Source of the DNA: Cycloclasticus sp.
GTDB taxonomy: Bacteria > Pseudomonadota > Gammaproteobacteria > Methylococcales > Cycloclasticaceae
Direction: 5' to 3'
DNA: 28,999 nucleotides
Assembly: GCA_018066825.1 (NCBI GenBank)
Contig: JAGPVU010000110.1
Coordinates: forward strand, 1-28,999
The first letter of the stretch is position 1; each line of letters starts with the position of its first letter. The notes beneath the pieces were generated by a model. That model did not search any database and was not told where the DNA came from. It saw only the letters and a program-made list of their open reading frames with translations. A program made the translations under genes and the position numbers. Shown in pieces: positions 8,446 to 17,468 of this stretch.

Positions 8446-8967
8446 TTAAGAACCGAGCTTTTGTTGTAAGTCGCGGTTTTTTTGCAATACTGCTTCGGCA
8501 GAAGCCTTTCTATTCGCTAACACACGTGCGGCTAGGTCTTTATCAGACAGCGCCAAAATTTGTGCCGCCAAATACGCTGCATTTTTTGCACCCGGCTTGC
8601 CAATCGCAACGCTCGCTACTGGAATACCACCTGGCATTTGAACCGTAGAGAGCAAAGCATCCATCCCTTGCACGGAGCCTGCATCTAGCGGCACGCCGAT
8701 CACTGGCTTAACCGTATTAGCTGCCACAGCACCGGCCAAATGCGCAGCCAAACCTGCCGCAGCGATAAATACGCCACAACCCCTTTTATCTGCCGTAGTG
8801 ACATATTCGTGGGTTTCTACGGGTGTTCTGTGCGCTGAGCTGATTCTTACTTCATAAGGAATTTGTAACTCATCTAGCACATCTAAGGTCGATTGCATTA
8901 CGGGTAAGTCCGAGTCAGACCCCATTAATACAGCAACAAATATTTTTTTATCTTCTATCATATCCAT
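8446..8967 (-). CDS. purE: N5-carboxyaminoimidazole ribonucleotide mutase
   Basis: Converts N5-CAIR to CAIR in de novo purine synthesis; usually an octamer working with PurK. The sequence shows the phosphate and substrate loop LMGSDSDLPVM (14-24), the catalytic-histidine block SSAHRTP with H46, and the glycine-rich AAAGLAAHLAG. The length of 173 residues is normal. I start at ATG 8967; a TTG one codon upstream and an ATG two codons downstream are alternatives. The gap to topA is 8 bases and no clear ribosome site is seen, suggesting translational coupling. purK, its usual operon partner, is not in the window. purE is a guest in this otherwise conserved topA-tsaC neighbourhood. Confidence 0.96.
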   Translation of the reverse strand: MDMIEDKKIFVAVLMGSDSDLPVMQSTLDVLDELQIPYEVRISSAHRTPVETHEYVTTADKRGCGVFIAAAGLAAHLAGAVAANTVKPVIGVPLDAGSVQGMDALLSTVQMPGGIPVASVAIGKPGAKNAAYLAAQILALSDKDLAARVLANRKASAEAVLQKNRDLQQKLGS

Positions 8968-8975
8968 CAATTTAT

Positions 8976-11270
8976 CTAGTTAGGTTTAGCCATTTCTTCG
9001 CAAGGCGTTATATACGAGCAGTCCTGTTGCGGACATACTTTTTCTGCGCCTCGACTTTTTGTTATTTTAACAGTCAAAATAGGCCAATTACAATTGGGGC
9101 ATGGCTCATTAATGGGCTCATTCCAAAGAGCGTATTTACATTTGGGGTAGTTTGAGCAGGAATAGAATATTTTCCCCTTACGTGATTTTCGCTCTAATAT
9201 GCTGCCCTTTTTACAATCGGGACAAACCACGTTTGTGTCTTTTGGCTTTTCAAGCGGCTCCATGTGCTTACACGCGGGGTATGCGCTACAGCCAATAAAC
9301 TTGCCGTAACGTCCCGACCGAATAATTAAATTGGCTTCACATTTTGGGCACTGCCTACCTTCGACCACTTCTGGTTCTGCTGAAGCAGCATCATCGTTGA
9401 GGTTTCTGGTGTAGCCGCACTCGGGGTAATCAGTACAACCAATAAATCGGCCATTACGCCCCAAGCGTATCGATAATTGTTTACCGCATTCAGGGCATTT
9501 CTCGTCCATCGCTTCTTGCGTAACATCGCTACGCTGGACACTTTGCTCTTTATCATCAATCAGCGTTTTAAAGGGTTGCCAAAACTTCTCCATCACCGGC
9601 AACCATTTCTTCTCGCCTCTAGAGACGGCATCTAAATCGTCTTCTAACTTTGCAGTAAAGTCATAATCAACGTAGTTAGTGAAATGTTCGGTCAAAAACT
9701 TAATAACGATGCGTCCCACATCCGTCGGATAGAAACGTTTTTGTTCGAGCTCGACATACTCACGGTTTTGCAAGGTAGAAATAATAGAGGCATACGTAGA
9801 CGGTCGCCCAATACCATGTTCTTCAAGGGATTTAACCAGACTAGCTTCGCCGTATCTTGGTGGCGGCTCTGTAAAGTGCTGATTGGGCATCACTTCTATC
9901 AAGTCAACCAGCTCGCCTTCTTTCATCGGCGGTAGCAAATTTTCCTTGTTATCGTCATCACCCTTGGTGTCATCCTTGCCTTCTAAATAAACCGACATAA
10001 ACCCCGGTTTATTAACCGTTGAACCGGTCGCACGAAAAATATGTTCATTACCACACGTCAGTTCGGCACTGACCATGTCTATGACTGCGTGCGCCATTTG
10101 GCAAGCCACGGTTCTTTTCCAAATCAATAAGTATAATTTATATTGATCGTTCGTTAATGAACCGCGGATCTCTTCCGGAATTCGCTCGACTGAGCTCGGC
10201 CTAACTGCCTCATGGGCTTCCTGCGCATTTTTTGACTTTGTTTTATATGCGAGAGGCTTTGCAGGCACGTTTTCTTTACCATAACGCGACGCTATCAACT
10301 GCCTAATTGATTCTACGGCCTCATCGGCTAGATTAACCGAATCAGTACGCATGTAGGTGATTAGACCCACCGATTCAGAACCAATCGTTACCCCTTCATA
10401 CAATTGTTGCGCCACTTGCATGGTCTTTTTAGTCGTAAAGCCCAGTTTTCTAGCAGCTTCTTGTTGTAAAGTTGAGGTAGTAAAAGGCGCGGCCGGATTA
10501 CGCTTTCGCTGCTTTTTCTTCAGCGTTTTGACCAGCAACTTGCCCGCAGCAGCGGAAAGCAAGCTATCCGTAATTTGTTGTGCACGCCCTTCATCGGTCA
10601 CACTAAACTGGCTTAACTTCTCGTTATCAAACACCGATAGTTTCGCAGTAAACCCTTGCTCGCTGGACGACACCTTGGATTCGATACTCCAATACTCACG
10701 ACTTTTAAAGGCCTCTATTTCCTGCTCGCGCTCAACAATCATCCGCAAAGCGGGACTTTGCACACGACCAGCCGACAGACCTCGTCTGATTTTTTTCCAC
10801 AATAAGGGTGACAAATTAAACCCTACCAAATAGTCCAACGCACGCCTAGCCTGTTGCGCATCGACCATTTCCATCGACAGTTCACGCGGTTCTTGAATAG
10901 CGCGCTGGATAGCTGGTTTTGTTATTTCATGAAAAACCACACGATAGATGGGTTTATCTTTTAGTAATTTCTTTTCTTTTAATAGCTCCGCAACGTGCCA
11001 AGAAATAGCCTCACCTTCACGATCTGGATCGGTTGCGAGGTAAAGAGCGTCAGCTTTTTTCATTGCCTTGGTAATCGCTTGAACGTGTCGCTGATTGCGC
11101 TCAACTAATGCATATTTCATTGCAAAGTCGTTATCGGTATCGACTGCGCCTTCTTTTGGCACCAAGTCACGCACATGGCCATAAGAGGCGAGTACTTGAA
11201 ACCCCTTACCTAAATATTTTTCAATGGTTTTGGCCTTCGCAGGCGATTCAACAATAACTAAATTAGACAT
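8976..11270 (-). CDS. topA: DNA topoisomerase I (type IA)
   Basis: Relaxes negative supercoils by transient cleavage of one DNA strand. In order, the 764 residues contain the Toprim domain (E8 in VESPAK; DPDREGE at 81-87), the type IA core with catalytic tyrosine Y306 in GLITYMRTDS, the HEAVRPSS block, and EEHGIGRPSTYASI near 483-496. The tail has four four-cysteine zinc ribbons at about 592-618, 641-667, 683-711 and 724-751. E. coli TopA is about 100 residues longer with a differently built tail, so this is a compact variant. The gene is 7 bases after smg. E. coli has yrdD, a topA zinc-ribbon relative, at the corresponding place, suggesting yrdD is a remnant of the topA seen here (inference). 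Confidence 0.97.
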   Translation of the reverse strand: MSNLVIVESPAKAKTIEKYLGKGFQVLASYGHVRDLVPKEGAVDTDNDFAMKYALVERNQRHVQAITKAMKKADALYLATDPDREGEAISWHVAELLKEKKLLKDKPIYRVVFHEITKPAIQRAIQEPRELSMEMVDAQQARRALDYLVGFNLSPLLWKKIRRGLSAGRVQSPALRMIVEREQEIEAFKSREYWSIESKVSSSEQGFTAKLSVFDNEKLSQFSVTDEGRAQQITDSLLSAAAGKLLVKTLKKKQRKRNPAAPFTTSTLQQEAARKLGFTTKKTMQVAQQLYEGVTIGSESVGLITYMRTDSVNLADEAVESIRQLIASRYGKENVPAKPLAYKTKSKNAQEAHEAVRPSSVERIPEEIRGSLTNDQYKLYLLIWKRTVACQMAHAVIDMVSAELTCGNEHIFRATGSTVNKPGFMSVYLEGKDDTKGDDDNKENLLPPMKEGELVDLIEVMPNQHFTEPPPRYGEASLVKSLEEHGIGRPSTYASIISTLQNREYVELEQKRFYPTDVGRIVIKFLTEHFTNYVDYDFTAKLEDDLDAVSRGEKKWLPVMEKFWQPFKTLIDDKEQSVQRSDVTQEAMDEKCPECGKQLSIRLGRNGRFIGCTDYPECGYTRNLNDDAASAEPEVVEGRQCPKCEANLIIRSGRYGKFIGCSAYPACKHMEPLEKPKDTNVVCPDCKKGSILERKSRKGKIFYSCSNYPKCKYALWNEPINEPCPNCNWPILTVKITKSRGAEKVCPQQDCSYITPCEEMAKPN

Positions 11271-11277
11271 AAGCTAC

Positions 11278-11754
11278 TCAGTGGAGTTCGAATGGAATAT
11301 CGCCGTAGACCAAATCTTCCATCTGCGAGTAGTGGCCTTCCATACCAGACTGGCTAAACAAAACCATCAACGCAACCCATTTAATGTGATCAACTGTCAA
11401 CGTTGTGTCGCCAAGAGCCATAGCCCTATCAATAATCAATTCGCGGCGGGTCGCATCGATAATGCCAGCTTGCTCTAAAAACAATAAGAACCCTTGCGCG
11501 TCAACATCAAATCGTTGCTGTTCTTCTGGTGAATGAATTCTAATTGATCGTTGTCCAATCGAATTTTCAGCGGCCATCGTCGGCTGATTACTTAATTCTT
11601 CCATCCAATCGAAGGCACGATCGACGTAACTATCGGTAAACCCAGCTTCTAATAACTCGGTTTTTAATTTACCTTGTTCAATCACCTGATCGTCACCCAC
11701 GTCAATATAGTGCTCGAATAGATACACGAGTACGTCAAAAATAGTTTCTTTCAT
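11278..11754 (-). CDS. smg: Smg family protein (DUF494)
   Basis: A small acidic protein of the Smg/DUF494 family, about 158 residues from the ATG at 11754. The hallmark N-terminus is IFDVLVYLFEHY, followed by a helical DAQGFLLFLEQAGIID region and DHIKWVALMVLFSQ near the C-terminus. The family is found almost always between dprA and topA/yrdD in gammaproteobacteria; its biochemical role is not established. A TTG at 11763 would add three residues, but the family begins MKE, and GGAAG just upstream serves the ATG. The gap to dprA is about 30 bases. Confidence 0.93.
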   Translation of the reverse strand: MKETIFDVLVYLFEHYIDVGDDQVIEQGKLKTELLEAGFTDSYVDRAFDWMEELSNQPTMAAENSIGQRSIRIHSPEEQQRFDVDAQGFLLFLEQAGIIDATRRELIIDRAMALGDTTLTVDHIKWVALMVLFSQSGMEGHYSQMEDLVYGDIPFELH

Positions 11755-11785
11755 TTCTTCCAAATTAATCTCTTACTGAGTCGAT

Positions 11786-12937
11786 TTAACACCGACAGAA
11801 AAACCCACCAGGTGATGATAATACTAAACCTTCTAACTCCAACACTAACAACATAGACGAAATCTCTTCCGCTGTAAAATTAGTTGCCTCTATTAGATCA
11901 TCTACCGAGGTGGGGGCAAAGGCAATTTTTTCAAGTAACTTGAAATAATCATCGCCTAACGAACACGTCTTTGCTGACACCTGCTCGTTCATCACCAGCG
12001 GTTTAGACGTCGCTGCCAAAGAAAGCGCCCCTAAGTCCTCGAGCACATCCTCTGCTGTTTCAACTAGTTTTGCACCTTGGCGTATTAAATAATGACACCC
12101 CTTCGCCTGCGGATTGTGTATTGAACCTGGCATCGCAAACACTTCACGACCTTGCTCTATTGCGTGCCGAGCAGTGACTAGGGTTCCACTCTTTATCGTG
12201 GCCTCTACGACCAACACACCCAGACTTAATCCACTGATAATCCGATTTCGGCGTGGAAAATAACCCGCTTGCGGGTGAGTTTCTATTGGGAATTCGGATA
12301 CCAGCGCGCCTGTTACTATAATTTTTTCAGCCAAACCCCTATTACTAGCCGGGTACACCCTATCTAAACCGGTAGCTGCCACAGCAATTGTTTTTCCACT
12401 AATATCGATGGCACCTTGGTGCGCCGCTTGGTCTATTCCAAGCGCGAGGCCACTGGTAACCGTTAAACCCATTGCCGTAAAACTATTGGCAAATGCGCGG
12501 GTCGTTTTTAACCCCAGTGCAGAGGGATTCCTTGTGCCGACAATAGCTATTTGTAGTGAAGACAATAAAGACCGGTCGCCACGAATAAACAAGACCGGCG
12601 GCGGGTCGTGTATCTCTTTCAGCAAGCCAGGGTAGTCGTCATCATGCCAGCACATGAGGTGACAATCATCATTCTCCAGCCACTTAATATCGGCGTCGGC
12701 TTCACTCGGGTCGATTCTTTGAATGCGCCCAGCTAACTCGGCAGACACCCCAGCGTTCTTTAACTCACTTAATGACGCCGCTAAGACCCGTTTTGGATGA
12801 GAAAATACATCAAGTAAACTGATAAAGTTTTTTGCACCAACCCCTTTAACTCGCCACAAGGTAAGCCAATGGCGCTGCTCATTTGCAACAAAGCCTGACG
12901 AAGGGATTCCTTCATCAGGCTGTTCGGTTTGGCTCAA
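11786..12937 (-). CDS. dprA: DNA-processing protein DprA/Smf
   Basis: Binds incoming single-stranded DNA and loads RecA in natural transformation; it is also widely kept in species not known to be competent. The 383 residues have an N-terminal helix-hairpin-helix-like region (VKGVGAKNFISLL, 30-42), the Rossmann fold with VGTRNPSALG (133-142), SGLALGIDQAAH (162-173) and FPRRNRIISGLS (227-238), and a C-terminal winged-helix region (SVDDLIEATNF to LVLSSPGG). The start is unusual: the only reasonable initiator is TTG at 12937, one base after the LysM gene's stop, with no Shine-Dalgarno on this strand. Translation probably depends on coupling to the upstream gene. No other competence gene is visible in the window. 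Confidence 0.95.
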   Translation of the reverse strand: MSQTEQPDEGIPSSGFVANEQRHWLTLWRVKGVGAKNFISLLDVFSHPKRVLAASLSELKNAGVSAELAGRIQRIDPSEADADIKWLENDDCHLMCWHDDDYPGLLKEIHDPPPVLFIRGDRSLLSSLQIAIVGTRNPSALGLKTTRAFANSFTAMGLTVTSGLALGIDQAAHQGAIDISGKTIAVAATGLDRVYPASNRGLAEKIIVTGALVSEFPIETHPQAGYFPRRNRIISGLSLGVLVVEATIKSGTLVTARHAIEQGREVFAMPGSIHNPQAKGCHYLIRQGAKLVETAEDVLEDLGALSLAATSKPLVMNEQVSAKTCSLGDDYFKLLEKIAFAPTSVDDLIEATNFTAEEISSMLLVLELEGLVLSSPGGFFCRC

Positions 12938-12938
12938 A

Positions 12939-13961
12939 TTAAGGAGTGTGGACCACGTCTAAGCGGTGCATCACACGTTTACTTTGCATAACTATGCCGT
13001 AACTGAGACGCTCAAAGGTACGAAACACCATTAATACACCGGCTTTTTCATCTGGCAAGGTTACCTCAGCGCTTGCACCTGCAACAACGTCTCGTACCGT
13101 TTCACCTGCTTGATCGATCTGCAACACATGACCCACCTCAACCCCATCCCGCGCACCTCTGTCAATAACCACGATATCCAATTTACCGATTTGGGTTACG
13201 CCATCTACTACACCAATAATGGTTCCCTTAATATCTTTCTTTGGCGCATGAGGGAAGTAATTTTGTACAATTGGTCCTTCAGTGGCAGGCAATAAACGGT
13301 CGCCTTTACGAACCTCGCGGGTTGTTTTTGACAACATCACTGCAGCGGGATCACCTGTAGACAACACAGTCGATTCTGCAATAAAAACCGATTCAAAACC
13401 TAGCGCCTCGCCACTAACACCGTCCTTGTACTCTTCACCTTGACGAACCACGCTATAACCTTCCTGCGCCTTGTCCCGTAATGCGCGCACATACGCCTTA
13501 TTGCCGGGGCTACCTAAAATATGCTCATCGTCAAACGCTACTATGTAGGGCGCGGCATTATACTCTTCCTCAGTCATTACTCTGGGCTTATTTAAGAACG
13601 CCGCAATCGCGTCAACAGGTATCGTTGGAATCGCTTGATCTAAACTAGAACGACGGATGCTCGGTGATAACTTGCCATTACCTCGACTTAACGTTAGACG
13701 AGGCTGACCGTCAATAAATGAAAGCTCAAGAATATCGCCCGGGTAAATTAAATGAGGGTTAGCAATTTGTTCATTCGCTTGCCATATATCTGGCCAGCGC
13801 CATGGCGAGGCTAGAAAGCGGGCCGAAATATCCCACAAGGTATCGCCTTTAACCACCACGTAACGGTCAGGGTGAGTAGGATTTAAAGCAAGGTCATCCG
13901 CTAACACATTGAAGCAAAACAATACGCCAAGCCAGACCCCTAACAGTTTTTTCATAGCCAT
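12939..13961 (-). CDS. Exported LysM-domain protein
   Basis: A 340-residue secreted protein. The signal peptide is MAMKKLLGVWLGVLF, with cleavage likely after NVLA (residue 21). A single LysM domain at about 33-82 (YVVVKGDTLWDISARFL to NPHLIYPGDILEL) should bind peptidoglycan. The remaining 250 residues are a conserved but uncharacterised region with no enzymatic motif I recognise. I start at ATG 13961 because AAGGA lies just upstream on the minus strand; the frame is open for another 63 bases but that would bury the signal peptide. It is the first gene of the LysM-dprA-smg-topA-purE-tsaC-hemF run and diverges from def, the same arrangement as in Pseudomonas, where a LysM gene lies between def and dprA. 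A cell-envelope role is inferred. Confidence 0.9.
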   Translation of the reverse strand: MAMKKLLGVWLGVLFCFNVLADDLALNPTHPDRYVVVKGDTLWDISARFLASPWRWPDIWQANEQIANPHLIYPGDILELSFIDGQPRLTLSRGNGKLSPSIRRSSLDQAIPTIPVDAIAAFLNKPRVMTEEEYNAAPYIVAFDDEHILGSPGNKAYVRALRDKAQEGYSVVRQGEEYKDGVSGEALGFESVFIAESTVLSTGDPAAVMLSKTTREVRKGDRLLPATEGPIVQNYFPHAPKKDIKGTIIGVVDGVTQIGKLDIVVIDRGARDGVEVGHVLQIDQAGETVRDVVAGASAEVTLPDEKAGVLMVFRTFERLSYGIVMQSKRVMHRLDVVHTP

Positions 13962-13996
13962 GATCTTCCTTTTTATTGGCAAAAATAGTGCATCTA

Positions 13997-14024
13997 AGTT
14001 TATCGTAAAAAATTCACTATTCAA
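13997..14024 (-). promoter_or_regulatory. Candidate promoter of the LysM-dprA-topA-hemF run
   Basis: On the minus strand TTGAAT (14019-14024) and TAAACT (13997-14002) are 16 bases apart. The position, about 40 bases before the LysM start, is sensible, but both boxes match only four of six consensus bases. Confidence 0.3.
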
Positions 14025-14092
14025 AGTTTAACCTAAATTAGTTAGAATCCCTTGATACAATTGAGCAGAAACGCACATTTCACACAAATAAT

Positions 14093-14626
14093 ATGGCCTT
14101 ACTCGACATTCTTTGCTTTCCCGACAAACGTTTGCGCACCAAAGCAAGCGACATACAAACCGTTGACGACGATCTTCGTTTGATGATTGCTGACATGTTT
14201 GACACCATGTATGCTGCGCCAGGTATTGGCTTAGCGGCCTCACAGGTTAATTTTCATAAGCGCCTAATGGTTATCGACGTGTCCGAAGAAAAAAACCAAC
14301 CCTTATGTTTTATTAACCCACTTATTACGCACAAAGAAGGGGTCGAGGTTATGCAAGAAGGCTGCCTGTCTGTGCCGGGATTTTACGAAAATGTGGAACG
14401 CGCTGAAAACATTACGGTGAAGGCGCTGGACAAACAAGGCGAGCCGTTTGAACTCACCACCGATGGACTACTCGCTGTTTGCATTCAACACGAAATTGAC
14501 CACTTAGACGGCAAACTATTTGTTGATTATCTGTCACCATTAAAACGCAACAGAATTCGCAACAAGCTTGAGCGCCAAGAAAAAGAGTCGGCTAATCGCA
14601 AATCTCACCCTGCTTCCACGCTATAA
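14093..14626 (+). CDS. def: Peptide deformylase
   Basis: Removes the formyl group from the N-terminal methionine of nascent proteins. All three metal-site motifs are intact: GIGLAASQ (44-51), EGCLS with metal ligand C91 (89-93), and HEIDH with two histidine ligands and the catalytic glutamate (133-137). The length of 177 residues is normal. No convincing ribosome site precedes the ATG. A -10-like TACAAT lies at 14056-14061, without a good -35. It heads a long plus-strand gene run and is followed by fmt, which adds the formyl group that Def removes; the def-fmt pairing is nearly universal. Confidence 0.97.
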   Translation: MALLDILCFPDKRLRTKASDIQTVDDDLRLMIADMFDTMYAAPGIGLAASQVNFHKRLMVIDVSEEKNQPLCFINPLITHKEGVEVMQEGCLSVPGFYENVERAENITVKALDKQGEPFELTTDGLLAVCIQHEIDHLDGKLFVDYLSPLKRNRIRNKLERQEKESANRKSHPASTL

Positions 14627-14650
14627 TAAGCGATTTGGCAATCACCCCTT

Positions 14651-15574
14651 ATGAACATTGTTTTCGCAGGTACGCCTGACTTTTCCCTCCCTACGCTCAA
14701 CGCGCTATTGCAAAGCGACCATCACGTCTGCGCCATTTATACACAGCCTGACCGGCCTGCCGGTAGGGGTAGGAAATTACAGTCAAGCCCGATTAAGCAG
14801 TACGCCTTAAGCCACAACCTTCAAGTTGAGCAACCGCTTAATTTTAACGAGGCACAAATACGAGACACCTTAAGTGGCTACCAGGCCGATTTGATGATCG
14901 TCGTCGCCTATGGGGTTATATTACCGCCTGAGGTGTTAAACATACCCCGTTACGGCTGCATCAATATTCACGCCTCATTATTACCCCGTTGGCGAGGTGC
15001 CGCACCTATACAACGTGCCATCTTGGCTGGCGATAAAGAAACGGGTGTCACCCTGATGCAAATGGACAAAGGCTTAGATACCGGTGATATGCTAGCCGCT
15101 TCTCGATACACCATACAAGCGGATGACACCTCTGCCACACTACACGATCAGCTGTCTACATTGGGCGCCGAGGCACTTATGGCATTATTGCCCGATATTG
15201 AACAGCAACGTTTAAAACCTACCCCCCAACCTTCGCTTGGCGTCAGCTATGCCCACAAACTAAACAAAAAAGAAGCCATCATCGACTGGAATCAACCCGC
15301 TTTAGACGTGCTAAAAGCAATCCGGAGCTATAACCCTTGGCCTGTGGCACACACCTTAATGGGTGACGAGTCGTTGCGAATTTGGCACGCTAAGATGGCC
15401 GAAAAAAATGACCATGAGGCACCCGGCCGGGTAAACGTTGATCAACGCCGCATATTGGTTGCTTGTCAGGACTCCTACCTTGAAGTCACTGAGCTACAAG
15501 CCGCCAATAAACGTCGCATGAAAGCCGCTGACTATCTGATAGCTCACTCGCTCGACAACCTCATCCTTGGTTAA
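14651..15574 (+). CDS. fmt: Methionyl-tRNA formyltransferase
   Basis: Transfers a formyl group from 10-formyltetrahydrofolate to Met-tRNA(fMet) for translation initiation. Active-site residues N106, H108 and D144 fall at exactly the E. coli positions, within INIHASLLPRWRGAAPIQ and LDTGDML. The N-terminal FAGTPDFSLP is the family start. The C-terminal domain, from about residue 205, has the usual KEAIIDWNQPA and RSYNPWP blocks. Length 307 residues. It lies 24 bases after def and 2 bases before rsmB, consistent with one transcript. Confidence 0.97.
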   Translation: MNIVFAGTPDFSLPTLNALLQSDHHVCAIYTQPDRPAGRGRKLQSSPIKQYALSHNLQVEQPLNFNEAQIRDTLSGYQADLMIVVAYGVILPPEVLNIPRYGCINIHASLLPRWRGAAPIQRAILAGDKETGVTLMQMDKGLDTGDMLAASRYTIQADDTSATLHDQLSTLGAEALMALLPDIEQQRLKPTPQPSLGVSYAHKLNKKEAIIDWNQPALDVLKAIRSYNPWPVAHTLMGDESLRIWHAKMAEKNDHEAPGRVNVDQRRILVACQDSYLEVTELQAANKRRMKAADYLIAHSLDNLILG

Positions 15575-15576
15575 CA

Positions 15577-16896
15577 ATGACATCGAATAATACCCCCCCG
15601 CCAAGCTCTGCTAGAGAGGTCGCCGTCAGCGTCATCTGCAGCGTTGTTCGAGACGGCAAGTCACTTACCGACGCACTCTCTTTGAGTGATACCTTAGACC
15701 CTAGGGAAGCCGCTTTTTGCCGCGAACTGTGCTATGGCACCTTGCGTTGGTATGTGCGTTTAGAAGCGGTGCTTGCAGCGCTACTTAAAAAAGCATTTAA
15801 ACCTAAAGACCTCGATATCAAAGTGCTTGCTTTACTGGGCCTGTACCAGATTATTTACTTAAGCACGCCCGATCACGCCGCCGTCTCAGAAACTGTAAGC
15901 CTATGTCATAAAGGAAAAAAAAGCTGGGCTAAAGGGGTGTTAAACGGCGTGTTACGGAACTTTTTACGCCGCAGGGAAGGTATAGAAAATACGGTGGACA
16001 GCAGCCCCGGGCAACGCTTCTCTCACCCACCATGGTTAGTTGATCAATTAGAAAAGGATTGGGGCCGCGATCTTGAACCTATTTTGCAGGCTAATAACCA
16101 GTACCCACCTATGTCACTCAGGGTTAACCAAAACCACGGCGCGCGTGATGAGTATCTTCGACTGTTACAAATAGACGGCGTTCAAGCTGAGATTGACCCT
16201 TTTGGCACCACCGGCTTAACCCTTCACAGCGCTGTTAACGTCGATCAATTGCCTGCATTTTGGCAAGGCGCTTGCTCAGTACAAGACATTGCCGCGCAAT
16301 TAGCTGCCCCCCTTCTCAATGCAAAGCCCGGTGATCGCGTTCTGGACGTCTGCGCAGCGCCAGGTGGAAAAACAGCCCATTTATTAGAAATTATGGGGCA
16401 GTCTATTTCTGTTGTCACCATTGATATTGATGAGCAGCGCAATCATCGCGTTAAAGAAAACTTACAACGTTTGCAGCTAAACGCTAACGTTATAACCGCC
16501 GACGGCCTAGCACCTGACACATGGTTCGACGGCCAGCTTTTTCAGCGTATTTTGCTCGACGCCCCCTGTTCTGCCACTGGGGTTATACGACGGCACCCTG
16601 ACATTAAGCTGCTTCGTAAACAAACCGATATCTCTAAACTGGTTGAGCTACAACAAAAATTATTAGAGGCCATTTGGCCGTTGTTAGACAAAAAGGGGGT
16701 GCTTTTATACGCTACCTGCTCTATATTAAAGGCTGAAAACAGTCGGCAAATAGCAAGCTTTATGGCTAAACACTCGGATGCAAAAGCGATAAAGATTGAA
16801 GCGCCTTGGGGACGACCGTGCGAACACGGCCGGCAAATATTACCCGGTGAAAACCAGATGGATGGGTTTTATTACGCATGCCTAAGCAAAGTTTAA
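15577..16896 (+). CDS. rsmB: 16S rRNA (cytosine-967-C5)-methyltransferase
   Basis: Methylates C967 of 16S rRNA with S-adenosylmethionine. The 439-residue protein has the N-terminal NusB-like RNA-binding domain (about 10-135), a linker, and the Rossmann methyltransferase domain. In that domain DVCAAPGGKT (257-266) binds SAM, the PCS block DAPCSATGVIRRHPDI contains C331, and ATCSI contains C381; these are the two cysteines of the RsmB/Nop2 mechanism. It starts 2 bases after fmt and its 3' end overlaps the next gene by 19 bases. def-fmt-rsmB is a conserved gammaproteobacterial order. Confidence 0.97.
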   Translation: MTSNNTPPPSSAREVAVSVICSVVRDGKSLTDALSLSDTLDPREAAFCRELCYGTLRWYVRLEAVLAALLKKAFKPKDLDIKVLALLGLYQIIYLSTPDHAAVSETVSLCHKGKKSWAKGVLNGVLRNFLRRREGIENTVDSSPGQRFSHPPWLVDQLEKDWGRDLEPILQANNQYPPMSLRVNQNHGARDEYLRLLQIDGVQAEIDPFGTTGLTLHSAVNVDQLPAFWQGACSVQDIAAQLAAPLLNAKPGDRVLDVCAAPGGKTAHLLEIMGQSISVVTIDIDEQRNHRVKENLQRLQLNANVITADGLAPDTWFDGQLFQRILLDAPCSATGVIRRHPDIKLLRKQTDISKLVELQQKLLEAIWPLLDKKGVLLYATCSILKAENSRQIASFMAKHSDAKAIKIEAPWGRPCEHGRQILPGENQMDGFYYACLSKV

Positions 16897-17468
16897 AATT
16901 ACACGGGCTTCATCACGACAAAAGAGCTTATCTTTTAACTTTAATGCTGCTTTTTTCCACCCTCAGTATCGCCACTGAGCCAGCAAGCATTACGGTAAAA
17001 GCGGCCACGCTAACCCTACAAGATCAAACCCATTTACTCAATGCGAGCATTAATTACTCGCTCAGCGACGACGCCATTAAAGCACTGAATAACGGCATTA
17101 CCTTAACCTTCAACGTCGAGTTGTCAATTCTTGAACCAAGGCGCTGGCTATGGGATAGGTATCATGCGAATATCAGCTTGGTCTATCAAATCAAGTACCA
17201 CACCCTAGCCGAAACCTATCAGGTTCTAGACGTGAAAAACAATGCCAGACATAGTTTTTCACGTCTAGAACCCGCCTTGCATGCGCTTGGAACGCTTAAT
17301 GAAATCCCCCTTCACGCCTTAACCACAACCTATAAGCCAAACACGGACGTCTCTTTAAAGGCCTACCTTAATATTGAGGCACTACCTTTACCCATGCGAC
17401 CGATGGCGTATATAACGCCGGGGTGGTACTTACGTAGCGACACGTATCGATGGACACCAAAAAGATAA
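16878..17468 (+). CDS. DUF4390 family exported protein
   Basis: A 196-residue protein of unknown function. A hydrophobic N-terminal segment (KRAYLLTLMLLFSTLSIA, about 15-32) looks like a signal peptide preceded by a longer than usual basic stretch. The body is beta-rich, with LNASINYSLSDDAIKALNNGITLTF and a C-terminal RPMAYITPGWYL. This matches the DUF4390 family, found between rsmB and the NtrY-like kinase in many gammaproteobacteria. It overlaps rsmB by 19 bases and ntrY by 19 bases, so translational coupling with the kinase is likely. A later ATG at residue 23 would destroy the signal segment, so I keep the first one. A periplasmic role linked to the sensor kinase is a guess from context only. 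Confidence 0.82.
   Translation: MPKQSLKLHGLHHDKRAYLLTLMLLFSTLSIATEPASITVKAATLTLQDQTHLLNASINYSLSDDAIKALNNGITLTFNVELSILEPRRWLWDRYHANISLVYQIKYHTLAETYQVLDVKNNARHSFSRLEPALHALGTLNEIPLHALTTTYKPNTDVSLKAYLNIEALPLPMRPMAYITPGWYLRSDTYRWTPKR

Noticed and set aside
8439..8450. 12-base palindrome CTTAAGCTTAAG between tsaC and purE
   Set aside because: It covers the purE stop codon inside a tight gene run, has no loop or U-run, and looks like chance repetition of TTAAG.
10357..10833. 158-codon plus-strand open frame
   Set aside because: It lies entirely antisense within topA, whose frame carries intact catalytic motifs; its product is serine/cysteine-rich with no domain character.
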